A DNA stretch of 64,000 nucleotides from Symbiodinium natans (lineage: Eukaryota > Sar > Dinophyceae > Suessiales > Symbiodiniaceae). Location of the stretch: positions 954,501-1,018,500 of the forward strand of contig CAJNDS010002757.1 of the NCBI GenBank assembly GCA_905221605.1, read 5' to 3'. This document shows, piece after piece, positions 51,496 to 60,836 of this stretch; the stretch's first letter is position 1, and each line of letters begins with the position of its first letter. A program made the translations under genes and the position numbers. The notes below the pieces were generated by a model. That model had not been told where the DNA came from. It did not search any database and saw only the letters and a program-made list of their open reading frames with translations.

Positions 51496-51955
51496 AGGGT
51501 GGATAGAATTTTGAATCTGAAGGAGATTGGAGATATCATATGTTCTGAATGCGCATGTCTTTCTTTGATCTGCAAGTATCCCGAACCTGGAGTCAAGGGA
51601 GGCTTGACATTCAAAACTTAAACCCTATAAACCCTATAAACCCTATAAACCCTATAAACCCTGTAAACCCTATGAACCCTATAAACCCTATAAACCTTAC
51701 CCTAAACCCTCATCTGAAACCTGCATTGACCGACGCGCTGCTCAGCAGCTGAAAGGCTCACAGGAGACCCCTAATCTCCAAAGCCTAGCACCCCTAAACC
51801 CTGTAAGCCTAAACCCTAAAGGTTAAGGGTTAAGGGTTTAGGGTTTAGGGTTTAGGGTTTAGGGAAGCCTTAAACCTGTTTTACGAAAGCCTGAGGCCAA
51901 CACTTGGAGGCCAAGGCACAGGTCGACTCGACAGTTCAGGGCTGGGAGCTTGCAG

Positions 51956-52007
51956 GCTGAAGCGAAAGCTTTCAGGACAGCAGTTCCAAGTTCCCCCGAA
52001 TCCCCTG
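51956..52007 (+). CDS. Exon ending at GTTTAGGG
   Basis: The acceptor is GGGAGCTTGCAG; phase 0; it reads AEAKAFRTAVPSSPESP and ends CCCTG|GTTTAGGG in phase 1. Confidence 0.6.
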
Positions 52008-52291
52008 GTTTAGGGTTTAGGGTTTAGGGTTTAGGGTTTAGGCTTTAGGGTTCAGGGTTTTAGGGTTTAGGGTTTTAGGGTTTAGGTTCCAAGTTCCCAC
52101 CCCTGAATCCCACGTTCAAAGGGTGAACTTCGGGTTTGGGAGTTAGGCTTGTTGGGTCTTTAAGGTTGCCCTGGAGACCAAAACCCAAAACCTGAACCCT
52201 TATCCTATACACAAAACTTCTAACCAGAACCCTCCAGAATACTACCTCGGAACCGCCAGACACATCTCAACGATCCTAAACTTGAACCTTG

Positions 52292-52435
52292 TACTACAGG
52301 GGTCGGAATAACTACTTAATGGCATTCCCTCATGGTCCCTTTATAATTATACATTCCAATAACAACCCCCCCCCCCCCAAAAAAAAAAAAAAAAAAAAAA
52401 AAAACTATTCTAGTTAGTAAGGCGCCGATATTACT
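52292..52435 (+). mobile_element. Family A inverted-repeat element, copy 4, with C/A tract
   Basis: It begins TACTACAGGGGTCGGAATAA, carries GGCATTCCCTCATGGTCCCT, and ends AAGGCGCCGATATTA. A C13A27 tract (52366-52405) sits inside it where copy 5 has only a short CCCCCAAAA, so the homopolymer grew after insertion. Confidence 0.75.
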
Positions 52436-52462
52436 CTCTCAATCAACGCTGCCCCGCCGGAG

Positions 52463-52513
52463 CCATGGCCGCCGGCTACCGCGGGACGGTCGAGGTGGCC
52501 TCGGGCTGGCTTG
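52463..52513 (+). CDS. Candidate short exon
   Basis: After CGCCGGAG the frame reads MAAGYRGTVEVASGWL and ends GGCTTG|GTGGCA, phase 1. Confidence 0.45.
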
Positions 52514-52756
52514 GTGGCACCCTTTTTCCCTTTTTTGGGGTTCACGTGGTTTAGGGTTTTAGGGTTTAGGGTTTAGGGTTTAGGGCAAAGTCACCAACCC
52601 CAAACAGGGTGTCCTCATCAGAATATGGTTACTTGGCCTCTCCTGGCGGGTCCAAAAACAGCAGGTTAGACAGAAACACAACGACCTCACTCTTCCCAGC
52701 GCGAGTGAAGGCTGGAGCCTAACTCCAAGACACCAACCACAACTCGGGGCTCAGTA

Positions 52757-52865
52757 TATAATACGGGCGGGGATCGGAACAATTACCAATATCATTCCCT
52801 CATGGTCCCTATATAACTACCCTATAACAACCCCCAAAACCTTATCCTAATCATTCAGAAGAAAC
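52757..52865 (+). mobile_element. Family A inverted-repeat element, copy 5
   Basis: It shares GGGATCGGAACAATTACCAA, ATCATTCCCTCATGGTCCCT and AACCTTATCCTAATCATT with copies 1 and 4. The right end has decayed. Confidence 0.7.
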
Positions 52866-53092
52866 TGCCAACTTTCAAGACCTACGCCTGCCCTGGGCAG
52901 GGTGTATGGGGTCTGCATAGGGTTCATATAACGTGTTTCTGGGGTTCACGCAGGTTCACATTCACATAGGGTTCACATAGGGGCAGGTTCACATTCATAT
53001 AGGCTTCACATAGAGGAAATTTTGAACAGGGCTTGTAAGGGGTTTTAGGGTGTGGGGGGGGGGGGGGGGGGTTGGGACCTTGTAAGCCCCAG

Positions 53093-53185
53093 AAAGTTGC
53101 GCTTCTTGTGCCAAAGGGGCCCAAAGTCCTGCAGCCCTCGGTTCTCTGGGCGCAGCGCAAGGACCGGCCATTCGGCGATGTGCGG
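53093..53185 (+). CDS. Exon, 31 codons, ending at GTTTAGGG
   Basis: After a poly-G tract the acceptor TGTAAGCCCCAG leads to KVALLVPKGPKVLQPSVLWA then QRKDRPFGDVR; the donor is GCGG|GTTTAGGG. Phase 0 both ends. Confidence 0.65.
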
Positions 53186-53384
53186 GTTTAGGGTTTAGGG
53201 TTTAGGGTTTAGGGTTTATAGGGTTTTGGGCTTATAGGGTTCTAGGGCTTTAAGAGTTTATAGGGTTTAGGGCTCATCTCGTTTAAGGTTAAAAAGGAGC
53301 TTTAAACAACAGAACGTGCCGTAGCGTGGACGTAGAATAGCATGGTTTCCCTAATTATTAATTTCATGTTCCTTAGCAACCCAG

Positions 53385-53429
53385 CTCAGCGACGAGGACC
53401 TCAGGTTTCACGCCTTGAGCATATTTTAA
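53385..53429 (+). CDS. Candidate short exon after 53093-53185
   Basis: The acceptor is CCTTAGCAACCCAG, phase 0. It reads LSDEDLRFHALSIF with TAA; alternatively a 20-nt micro-exon ending CCTCAG|GTTTCA. Confidence 0.4.
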   Translation, partial: LSDEDLRFHALSIF

Positions 53430-53700
53430 CACCGACATGCCCAAGCGGAGGGATTCAGGTTTGGGGGTGAGGGGCAGGGCCAAGCAGGGGGGTTGGAGTC
53501 AGCAGGAGTTGAGAGTTGAGCACTGGTCTGGGAGCGCGAGTTTGGCTCAATGTTGGGGTGCAGGGTCTGGCACCTTGGGGGGCGGGGGGGGGTTCAGGGT
53601 AACAGGCATCCCTAAACCTTAAACCCTAAACCCTATAAAACTTTGGGTCTCGGGTGCTGCGCCCAAAACGGTTTCGCCCCAAGTGGCCTCAGATCCGCAG

Positions 53701-53787
53701 GATTCGATCTTCGTGACGGTTGATGTCAAGGACAGCCAGTATCATCCCTGGACCTGCACCTTACGCCCCCAAACCCGACAACCCTGA
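53701..53787 (+). CDS. Candidate exon, beta-strand rich
   Basis: The acceptor is CAGATCCGCAG; it reads DSIFVTVDVKDSQYHPWTCT and stops at TGA 53785. A donor at GTGACG|GTTGAT (53718) would make it a micro-exon. Confidence 0.45.
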   Translation, partial: DSIFVTVDVKDSQYHPWTCTLRPQTRQP

Positions 53788-53817
53788 ATCCTACACCCTT
53801 TGGGTGTAGGCTTCAGG

Positions 53818-54100
53818 GTTTAGGGTTCAGGGTTAGGGTTTAGGGTTTAGGGTTTAGGGTTTAGGGTTTAGGGTTTAGGGTTTAGGGTTTAGGGTTTAGG
53901 GTTTAGGGTTTAGGGTTTAGGGTACACTAACTTAGGAGGGTTTGGGGTTTAAAGCTGTGGAGCATCTGGGCCCGAAGCCCGCAAAGTCCCATGTTCCCCC
54001 TGATCGTAGCAATAGGAAGTAGGGTTTAGGGTTTAGGGTTTAGGGTTTAGGGTTTAGGGTTTAGGGTTAGGGTTTAGGGTTTAGGGTTTAGGGGTTTAGG
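53818..54100 (+). repeat. TTTAGGG arrays
   Basis: About 14 units at 53818-53925 and about 10 at 54020-54098, separated by 95 bp of unique sequence. Confidence 0.9.
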
Positions 54101-54371
54101 GTTGAGTTTTGTGTGGAGTATACTGCAGCAGAGATCATAACGCTTCCAATAGCAGTGCACAAGTCCATTTTTTTTCCATCCGGTCCATTTGTCCTCTAGC
54201 CAGGCTAGGCTAAGACGTTCAAGTTGCATTGTGAGCAGCGAGGGGGGGGGGGTACTTCATATCCCTGCCGTGGCCTCTACTGCAAAACAACTTATATAAT
54301 CCTGACCCCTGGACTCGACAGCATGCAGGCTCAGGCAACGTGAGGTACTGAGTGGGTGTCGGCGCCGCCAG

Positions 54372-54432
54372 GACGCGAAAGACGTGTCCGTTCAGCTGGA
54401 GGATGAAAGCCTGCGCCCAAGCACGCGAGAGG
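54372..54432 (+). CDS. Candidate exon
   Basis: The acceptor is TCGGCGCCGCCAG, phase 0. It reads DAKDVSVQLEDESLRPSTRE and ends GAGAGG|GTTTTT, phase 1. VSVQLEDESL is a beta-hairpin-like stretch. Confidence 0.55.
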
Positions 54433-54623
54433 GTTTTTGGGCTTTAGGTTGTAGGGTTAGAGTTTAGGGATTACTTAGGGTTTTATTAGGGTGTGGAGTC
54501 TAGGATTGAGATTCGCGAGGGGCGCATACAGGCTTTTGCTGTTTCGAGATACGATGGAGCCGGGGGCACGTCGTATGATAGCTCTCTAACCTTTAGACTG
54601 CCAAGCAGTGCCCTTTTGGCCCA

Positions 54624-54808
54624 GGTTCTCTTTACCCCTTCGCGGAACCTACATGCCTTTGACACTGCACGACCCGCCTCGGCCTTTCGGCCTTGGCCTG
54701 CCTGCGGCAAAGGAACCCAAGCCGGAGATCGCGGGTGTGAAGTCTGGAGTGGTAAAACAAGAAAACAAGCCGACCGGGAAATTGGTGTCCACCCCTATGG
54801 TCGGCTGA
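54624..54808 (+). CDS. Terminal exon, about 60 codons
   Basis: The acceptor is CCCTTTTGGCCCAG. One base, then FSLPLRGTYMPLTLHDPPRP, LGLPAAKEPKPEIAGVKSGV and VKQENKPTGKLVSTPMVG, with TGA at 54806. A longer overlapping frame (54493-54885) is open too but has poorer codon bias. Confidence 0.55.
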
Positions 54809-55061
54809 AATACGCCCTGGTCCCCTGTGGTGTATACCCATTCCAGGCGCTGTCCCGGGCTGTTGTGGAGATGCGGCTATGGTAACTGCACTCCCCGAAA
54901 AAAAAACAGGGCGCCCTTTTTTCTCCCAGGTAGTGGGAACCTAACTCTTGAAAAGTTGACGCCTGGAGGACGGAAGAACGAAAACCTAAAGCCCTAATTA
55001 ACCCTCAGCCCTAAACCGTAAACCTTCCCCAAGACGGCCCGAACCCAACGATCTCCCTCAG

Positions 55062-55133
55062 CAGCTCATCACCCCCTGCGGATACTGAGGCCTCAACTTT
55101 TCCGCCAGAGGTGGCGAGGAGCCACCCCACCTG
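55062..55133 (+). CDS. Candidate exon, Ser/Pro-rich
   Basis: The acceptor GATCTCCCTCAG and the perfect donor CACCTG|GTGAGT frame SSSPPADTEASTFPPEVAR. Phase 2 at the end. Confidence 0.55.
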
Positions 55134-55194
55134 GTGAGTTCTGTTGGTGGGGAGGGGGGGGGGGGAAAGGGAAGGGGGGTAAGGCAGGGTTTAG

Positions 55195-55372
55195 TTTTAG
55201 GACTTGGGGTTTAGGGTTTTAGAATTTTAGGGTTTTAGGGTTTTAGGGTTTTAGGGTTTTAGGGTTTTTAGTTTTTTTTAGGGTTTTAGGGTTTTAGGGT
55301 TTTAGGGTTTTAGGGCTTTAGGGCTTTAGGGCTTTAGGGCTTTAGGGCTTTAGGGCTTTAGGGTTTTAGGGC
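55195..55372 (+). repeat. TTTTAGGG then CTTTAGGG octamer arrays
   Basis: About 12 TTTTAGGG units are followed by seven CTTTAGGG units, blockwise homogeneous. Confidence 0.9.
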
Positions 55373-55627
55373 TTGGGGGGTGGGAGGGAGTTGGTTCTCG
55401 AAGTTGTGGTCACCTTCGGGGGCCCCTCCTTGTTCATGTTTTAGGTTGAGGGGTTTAGCGTCTACTTGGGGTTGAGGGCTCTCTACTATCGTTCCCTTTT
55501 GGGTTTCCGACGATGCACTGTGCCGGAGCCCTTATAGTTATAGGGCACATACAGGCGTTAGATGCTTCAGTTTGGGGGTCCCTGCTGTATCATCCCCATA
55601 CCCCAAGACCCAAAACCCTGAACAACG

Positions 55628-55677
55628 TTAAACCCTAAACCCTAAACCCTAAACCCTAAACCCTAAACCCTAAACCT
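55628..55677 (-). repeat. CCCTAAA run, seven units
   Basis: It ends where an exon-like frame begins. Confidence 0.9.
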
Positions 55678-55680
55678 CAT

Positions 55681-55769
55681 TGCCATCACCAACCCGAAGC
55701 TTGAGGACGGTGCGGCCTACTCATTCAACCTGGACCTCTTTGCGCCGATTCGGCGGGAGGCAGTCGAGG
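55681..55769 (+). CDS. Candidate exon
   Basis: The frame reads AITNPKLEDGAAYSFNLDLF then APIRREAVE and ends CGAGG|GTTTTAGG. No clear AG stands at the left edge; AACCCGAAG at 55699 would make it shorter. Confidence 0.55.
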
Positions 55770-56152
55770 GTTTTAGGTCTCAAGGTCCAGGGTTGAGGGT
55801 TTAGGGTTTAGGGGTTTGGGGTTTAGGGTTTAGGGTTTAAGGGGTAGGGTTCTAGGTTCAGAGTTTGGAGTTTAGGACCCAAGCCTCCACGTACTTTTGG
55901 CAGGCTTGCTGCATGCTTTCAAGAGGGGTCAGGGGCGATGCCCCCCTCACAACCAAAGTAATTAGTAGGAATCATTCGGGGCCACCCCTAAGGCCTACAC
56001 CCTAGACCACCCTCGACGCCAGAACCCTACTGCCCTTCGCAAGCAATTCTCCCAGAAGCTTCGCCACCCTAAACCTTAAACCCTAAACCCTAAATATCCT
56101 AAACACCCAAAATATGCCCCATAAGCCCTAAACCCTGGTATCCCCGGGCCAG

Positions 56153-56219
56153 GAGTCCAAGTGCAGCACGAAAAGATGTCCCGTGCGCCGCCCTCGGGGC
56201 ACGGGCCTGGAATCCTCGG
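56153..56219 (+). CDS. Exon, phase matched to 56498
   Basis: The acceptor is CCCCGGGCCAG. The frame (two leading bases) reads VQVQHEKMSRAPPSGHGPGI and ends CTCGG|GTTTGG in phase 2. The next exon's first base completes a Gly codon. Confidence 0.6.
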
Positions 56220-56224
56220 GTTTG

Positions 56225-56310
56225 GTTTGGGGTTTAGGGTTTAGGGTTTGGGGTTTAGGGTTTAGGGTTTAGGGTTTAGGGTTTAGGGTTTAGGGTTTAG
56301 GGTTTGGGGC
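56225..56310 (+). repeat. TTTGGGG/TTTAGGG array at intron start
   Basis: Twelve units starting at the donor of the preceding exon. Confidence 0.85.
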
Positions 56311-56497
56311 TTCGGGTTTGGGGTTTAGGGTTCAGGGTTGGTAGGGTTTAGGGTTTGTAGGGTTTATAGTGCATGGGGTTGTAGGGATTAGGGTTTGGGG
56401 TTTCGGGTTCAGAGCCCAAAGCCCTCAAACCCTAGACCCTACTCAGGGCCCAGGGTTTGGAAACCCAAGGCCGCCCCCGGGGCCTTGCTTGCCTCAG

Positions 56498-56566
56498 GTT
56501 CTGCCTCCGGAAGGTCAACTCACAGACCTGGCCGGAAGCCCACATCGAGCAGCGCGTGCTATTCAG
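56498..56566 (+). CDS. Exon after 56153-56219
   Basis: The acceptor is CCTTGCTTGCCTCAG. One base, then FCLRKVNSQTWPEAHIEQRV and LF; the donor is TTCAG|GTTTGGGG, phase 2. Confidence 0.65.
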
Positions 56567-56811
56567 GTTTGGGGTTGCAGGGCTGTAGGGTTTTAGGGTT
56601 TTGGGGCTTTAGGGCTTTCTAGGGCTTTATAGGGCTTTATAGGCCTTTAGGGCTGTCGAGGGTTTTAGAGGTCCGGGCCTTGAGGGCTTTGGGGCCTCAG
56701 AGTTCTTCAAGACTCAGGGTTCCGGCTCGAATTTGCACGCGTTTTGCGGGGGCTTCTGGCTTAAGGGTTCAGCGCCCGCCCAGAGCCTTCTAACGAGCCA
56801 ACGCCACGCAG

Positions 56812-56849
56812 CAGCCAAGGCCAAGAAGGAACTGGGCGTGAAGCTGTAG
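56812..56849 (+). CDS. Short terminal exon
   Basis: The acceptor is CAACGCCACGCAG. Two bases, then AKAKKELGVKL and TAG. Phase does not match 56566, so one exon may be missing between them. Confidence 0.45.
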
Positions 56850-56966
56850 AAGGGCACCTATCAAGTCCATAAATCCTAAGACACCCTAAACCCCAAGCCC
56901 TTAAATCCTAAACCCTAAACCCCTAAGCCCTAAACCCCTAAACCCTAAACCCTACAAGCCCCGCAG

Positions 56967-57323
56967 CTTGTTGATCAGCACTGTTCTCAGGAGCAAGCCA
57001 CTGCCTTGGGCATAGACGGGCCACACGTTGACTCCCACAGGGACGACATGGATGACAGTCTGGAAACCAGGATATGCTGCAGCTTGCAGGGAAAGATTTC
57101 CAGCACACCATTAGACAGCATGCACTCACATTGCAACTTAACAGGGGGCTTAGCTGCCGACCACCAGGTACATTGGACTTACAAGAGCTCCACCACAAGC
57201 AGCTTGAAGAAAGGGAGCCGCCGCTTCGCCGGCTCGCAGTTTAGCATTGATGACCGCCCCAAACCCCAAGCCCTAAACCCCAAACCTCTAAAACCCCAAA
57301 CCTCTAAAGCCCCTAAACCCTAA
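56967..57323 (+). CDS. Terminal exon whose C-terminus reads into CCCTAAA-like repeats
   Basis: The acceptor is CAAGCCCCGCAG, phase 0. The frame reads LVDQHCSQEQATALGIDGPH, VDSHRDDMDDSLETRICCSL, HCNLTGGLAADHQVHWTY and SLKKGSRRFAGSQFSIDDRP, then continues through repeat-derived codons (KPQALNPKPLKPQTSKAPKP) to TAA. Either the repeat has become coding, or an unseen donor lies near 57255. Confidence 0.55.
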   Translation, partial: LVDQHCSQEQATALGIDGPHVDSHRDDMDDSLETRICCSLQGKISSTPLDSMHSHCNLTGGLAADHQVHWTYKSSTTSSLKKGSRRFAGSQFSIDDRPKPQALNPKPLKPQTSKAPKP

Positions 57324-58170
57324 ACCCCCAACCCCCAAACCCTGGACCCCAACCCCCAAACCCGAAAACCCCAAACCCTAAGCCCCCACACCCTAAACCC
57401 CACACCCTAAACCCTAAACCCCTAAACCCCTAAACCCCTAAACCCCTAAACCCCTAAACCCCTAAACCCCTAAACCCCTAAACCCCTAAAACCCCTAACC
57501 CCTAACCCCTAAACCCCTAACCCCCTTAAACCCTAAACCCCTAACCCCTTAACCCCTGAACCCCTGAACCCCTGAACCCCTTAACCCCTTTAACCCCTTA
57601 ACCCCCCCCTTAACCCCTACCCCTTAACCCCTAACCCCTAACCCCCCCTAAACCCCTAAACCCTAACCCCAACCCCCAAACCCTAGACCCTAAACCCCTA
57701 AACCCCCCCCAAACCAACCCCTAAACCCTAACCCCCCTAAACCCCCCCTAACCCCTAAAACCCCCTAAACCCCCTAAACCCCCTAAACCCCTAAACCCCT
57801 AAACCCCTAAACCCCTAAACCCTAAACCCTAAACCCCTAAACCCCTAAACCCCTAAACCCCCCCTAAACCCCAATCCCTAACCCTAAACCCTAAACCGCC
57901 TAAACCCCAATCCCTAAACCCCTAAACCCCTAAATCCCTAAACCCCTAAACCCCTAAACCCCTAAACCCCTAAACCCCTAAACCCCTAAACCCCTAAACC
58001 CCTAACCCTAAACCCCACACCCTAATTCCCAATCCCTAAACCCTAAACCCCTAAACCCCCTAAACCCCCTAAACCCCTAAACCCCTAAACCCCAATCCCT
58101 AAACCCTAAACCCCTACACCCCTAAACCCCTAAACCCCAATCCCTCAACCCCTAAACCCCCTAAACCCCC
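57270..58170 (-). repeat. Large array of CCCTAAA variants, about 0.9 kb
   Basis: Mostly CCCCTAAA, with CCCTAAA, CCCCTAA, CCCTTAA, CCCCCTAAA and CCCCAAT blocks. It is the longest telomere-like array in the window and contains no exon. Confidence 0.9.
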
Positions 58171-58191
58171 CAAAAGCTCTAATTATCCCAG

Positions 58192-58275
58192 CCATGCGTC
58201 GAGGCCTCGGCTGCAAAAGGGCGGGAAGCTGCCCTGGGTGGGCAGCCGAGTCTTCTTCCGCTGTCCCTTCGTGGG
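58192..58275 (+). CDS. Candidate exon after the large array
   Basis: The acceptor is CTAATTATCCCAG and the donor CGTGGG|GTCTCG. Phase 0 reads PCVEASAAKGREAALGGQ; a second frame reads RLQKGGKLPWVGSRVFF. Coding is likely, frame undecided. Confidence 0.45.
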
Positions 58276-58831
58276 GTCTCGGGGTCTTGGGGGTTTAGAG
58301 CTTAGGGTCTAGGGTTTTGGGTTTCGGGTTTTGGGGGGTTTTGGGGGGTTTAGGGTTCAGGGTTTGGGGCTCTGGGGGTTTAGAGCTTAGGGTTGAGGGT
58401 TTGGGAGGTGTTCGGGTTTAGGGTATGGGGTTGGGGTTTAGGGTGGAGGAGCCCCCTAAAGTGGCTTGGAGTTGAGGGGTTTGGCAGGCCCGCATGGTTT
58501 CAGAAGGTTTCAGTGTTTAGCAACTTTGGGCGGAGGCCCCAAATCCTCAAACTCACAAGCCCCGAACAAAACCCTCGAAACTTAAAGGTCCTAGACTCGC
58601 CTAATCCCTAAAAGGGTTGAGGGTTTAGGGTTTAGGGTGCTCCAATCATAGCACAATATATAGCTCCGCTTCAAGCTTCAAGGTTTAGATACTGAGGTCC
58701 TGAAGGTTGAGTTGCGGCCCTCTTTGCCTTACCAGCAGTCTCCACCTGCACCAGATCAGCTTGGGTCTTGATGCTTGGGTTCTAGGCTTTCAGCGTTTAG
58801 AGCTTATGGCTTTAAAGGTTTCTGGGCTTAG

Positions 58832-58917
58832 TGTTCTGGCCGACCTGCGCAGCGACCAGGTGAAAATCGACTGGCAGAAGTGGGCGGCGGCACTGAGTAA
58901 AGGGGAACCTGATAAGG
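58832..58917 (+). CDS. Three-exon gene end, exon 1
   Basis: The acceptor is TTTCTGGGCTTAG. One base, then VLADLRSDQVKIDWQKWA and AALSKGEPDK; the donor is AAGG|GTCTGG, phase 1. The VKIDWQKWAAAL helix recalls the N-terminus of mitochondrial ATP synthase subunit d-like proteins, but the match is too short to name it. Confidence 0.65.
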
Positions 58918-59070
58918 GTCTGGGTTTCAGCTCTTATGTTTTTTCATTCAGGGCCCTGGGCCCAGGGGACTACTGGTGCGCTGTGAGGATGCAAGGGTTT
59001 CAACTGCTTGCTGTGAGGCATGAAGCCTGAAGCAAGCTGTTTTGGGCATTCGGGTTGGAAGTGGCAGCAG

Positions 59071-59108
59071 CAGAGCCCGACAAACTCATCAAGAACGCTG
59101 GTGGTCAA
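59071..59108 (+). CDS. Three-exon gene end, exon 2
   Basis: The acceptor is GAAGTGGCAGCAG. Two bases complete the codon from exon 1, then EPDKLIKNAGGQ; the donor is GGTCAA|GTCAGG, phase 0. Confidence 0.6.
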
Positions 59109-59190
59109 GTCAGGGTTCTTCTGATTGTACAGGGGGCTGGGTGATTCCCCTGCCCCCCCATCTTCAGGCCCTCTCTATGTGGCCCTATAG

Positions 59191-59232
59191 GGTGCAGCCT
59201 ACGAGACTGGAACCCAGATGAAGTTATCCTGA
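59191..59232 (+). CDS. Three-exon gene end, exon 3 (stop)
   Basis: The acceptor is GGCCCTATAG, phase 0. It reads GAAYETGTQMKLS with TGA at 59230. All three joins of this gene end keep frame. Confidence 0.6.
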   Translation, partial: GAAYETGTQMKLS

Positions 59233-59510
59233 ACATCGGGTACCTGACTCTTTAACTCCGCCGGAACCAAGAACACCAGACCCTAAAGCCTAAAGCCCTT
59301 TTAAGTCTATCAAACCAAAGCATAGCAACCTGCCTCCCTCACTCCGTATTTATATCCCCAAAGCCCTGCGTAATTCCTAAAACCGTCCTCATGCTTGCCC
59401 TAAACCCTGCAAACCCTACAAAGCCCTACAAAGCACTGACCCCAAATTCGAAACCCCTAAACTCAAAACCCCTAAGCCCCTAACCCGTAACCGTGTTTCG
59501 GCGTAACCCC

Positions 59511-59650
59511 AAACCCCAAACCCCAAACCCCAAACCCCAAACCCCAAACCCCAAACCCCAAACCCCAAACCCCAAACCCTAAACCCTAAACCCTAAACCC
59601 CAAACCCCAAACCCTAAACCCTAAACCCTAAACCCTAAACCCTAAACCCT
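59511..59650 (-). repeat. Ordered CCCCAAA then CCCTAAA array
   Basis: About ten CCCCAAA units, three CCCTAAA, two CCCCAAA, then six CCCTAAA, just before the exon at 59658. The block order resembles that at 30982-31146. Confidence 0.9.
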
Positions 59651-59657
59651 GAGGCAG

Positions 59658-59764
59658 ATTCCGACGAGGAGGATGAGAAGGGCGCCTTCGACACCGCCGG
59701 ACTGGAAGGCTGGTCTCCTGCACCCCACACCCTCAGCCCACCATGGGAAAGAAACAGACCCAGG
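59658..59764 (+). CDS. Candidate exon with acidic start
   Basis: The acceptor is CCCTGAGGCAG. Two bases, then SDEEDEKGAFDTAGLEGW and SPAPHTLSPPWERNRP; the end is CCAGG|GTTCAG. Confidence 0.55.
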
Positions 59765-59833
59765 GTTCAGGGTTTATAGGGTTTATAGGGTTTATAGGGT
59801 TTATAGGGTTTAGGGTTTAGGGTTTAGTTTTTT

Positions 59834-59875
<42 letters not shown>

Positions 59876-59880
59876 CGGGG
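59765..59880 (+). repeat. TTTATAGGG units, then T16 and G32 tract
   Basis: Five GGGTTTATA units and two TTTAGGG units are followed by 16 T (59828-59843) and about 32 G (59844-59875). Confidence 0.9.
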
Positions 59881-60348
59881 GTTCAGGGTGTGGTGATTTC
59901 AGGATGATTTAAAGTGGGAAACTGTGTTCCGGGGTCCTGGGGTCAGTGTTTAGGATTGGTGGCTCGAGGTTTGGGGTTTAAGGGTTTAGGGTTTTGGGTA
60001 TTTTAGAACCAGGCTGGAGGCCGATCTGGTGGGTTTGCTGATTAGGGTTTGTGTGTTTCGGGCTGGGGGATTTAGGGCTTTGGCGGGGCTGGTGTTTGGG
60101 GTTTCGGGCTTCAAGTTTCTTTGTGACCTTCGTCTGTGGTCCTTCCACAAGCCAGCAGCAACAGCACCCGAACGCCCGAACGCCAACAAAACATCGGACC
60201 CTGGCTAAGGACCCTGGAAGCTAAACAGCCCTGGAACCTGAACAACCCCAGAACGCCGAACAAACCTCGAACATTTAAACCCTGAAAACCTAGAACCTTC
60301 ACCCTCCAAATTCCCAAAATCTTTATCAGCCCCCCAAACCTTAGCTGG

Positions 60349-60446
60349 CTGGTTCTTAGTAGGGACTGAGCGAATGAGGCACCCTAATGAATCCCTTAAA
60401 AGCTTATGGGTACATAATCGCGCCCTCATTCCCTACGAAGAACTGG
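60349..60446. mobile_element. Family C foldback element, copy 1
   Basis: Left GGTTCTTAGTAGGGACTGAG with CGAATGAGG, right GCCCTCATTCCCTACGAAGA: imperfect inverted ends about 28 bp long. It shares AATGAGG and TAGGGA arms with copy 2 at 60568. Confidence 0.6.
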
Positions 60447-60488
60447 GGGAGTCCCAGAGCACCTTTGAACCCCAAACTCTCCCCCCAG

Positions 60489-60549
60489 AAATGGACTTCA
60501 GCGGTCTGAGCACAGAAGATGTCGAGGGGTCGGGGCCCTTGACCGGCGG
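60489..60549 (+). CDS. Candidate exon between two foldback elements
   Basis: The acceptor CTCTCCCCCCAG leads to MDFSGLSTEDVEGSGPLTG; the end is GGCGG|GTTTCC. The frame is open to both sides but then runs into the foldback elements. Confidence 0.5.
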
Positions 60550-60567
60550 GTTTCCCTGGCATCTTAC

Positions 60568-60682
60568 TTACTGTTGGCTGGTAGGGAATGAGGGAATGAG
60601 GTACCCTGTATCCCCCAATATATACCCTTTGAGGGATTATATGGGGTGCCTCATTCCCTCATCTCCTACTAACCAACAGTAA
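60568..60682. mobile_element. Family C foldback element, copy 2
   Basis: TTACTGTTGGCTGGTAGGGA through AATGAGG pairs with CCTCATTCCCTCATCTCCTA through CCAACAGTAA: about 38-bp arms with a few mismatches. CTTA stands on both outer sides, a possible target duplication. Length 115 bp. Confidence 0.8.
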
Positions 60683-60732
60683 GCTTAGGGTGCATGATTT
60701 GGGGTTTCGTCTGTTGGGGTTTTGGGGTACAT

Positions 60733-60836
60733 GGGGTTTACGATATTAGGGGTGCCTTATTGGGGTCTTTATTTTACGTAAGAGCATCCTACAATGTGGG
60801 GGTCTATCATGGGGTCCCCTATTTTCGTAAACCCCC
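60733..60836. mobile_element. Family D inverted-repeat element
   Basis: GGGGTTTACGATATTAGGGG at the left pairs with CCCCTATTTTCGTAAACCCC at the right. Length about 104 bp. A half copy of the right end lies at 23818-23848. Confidence 0.75.
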
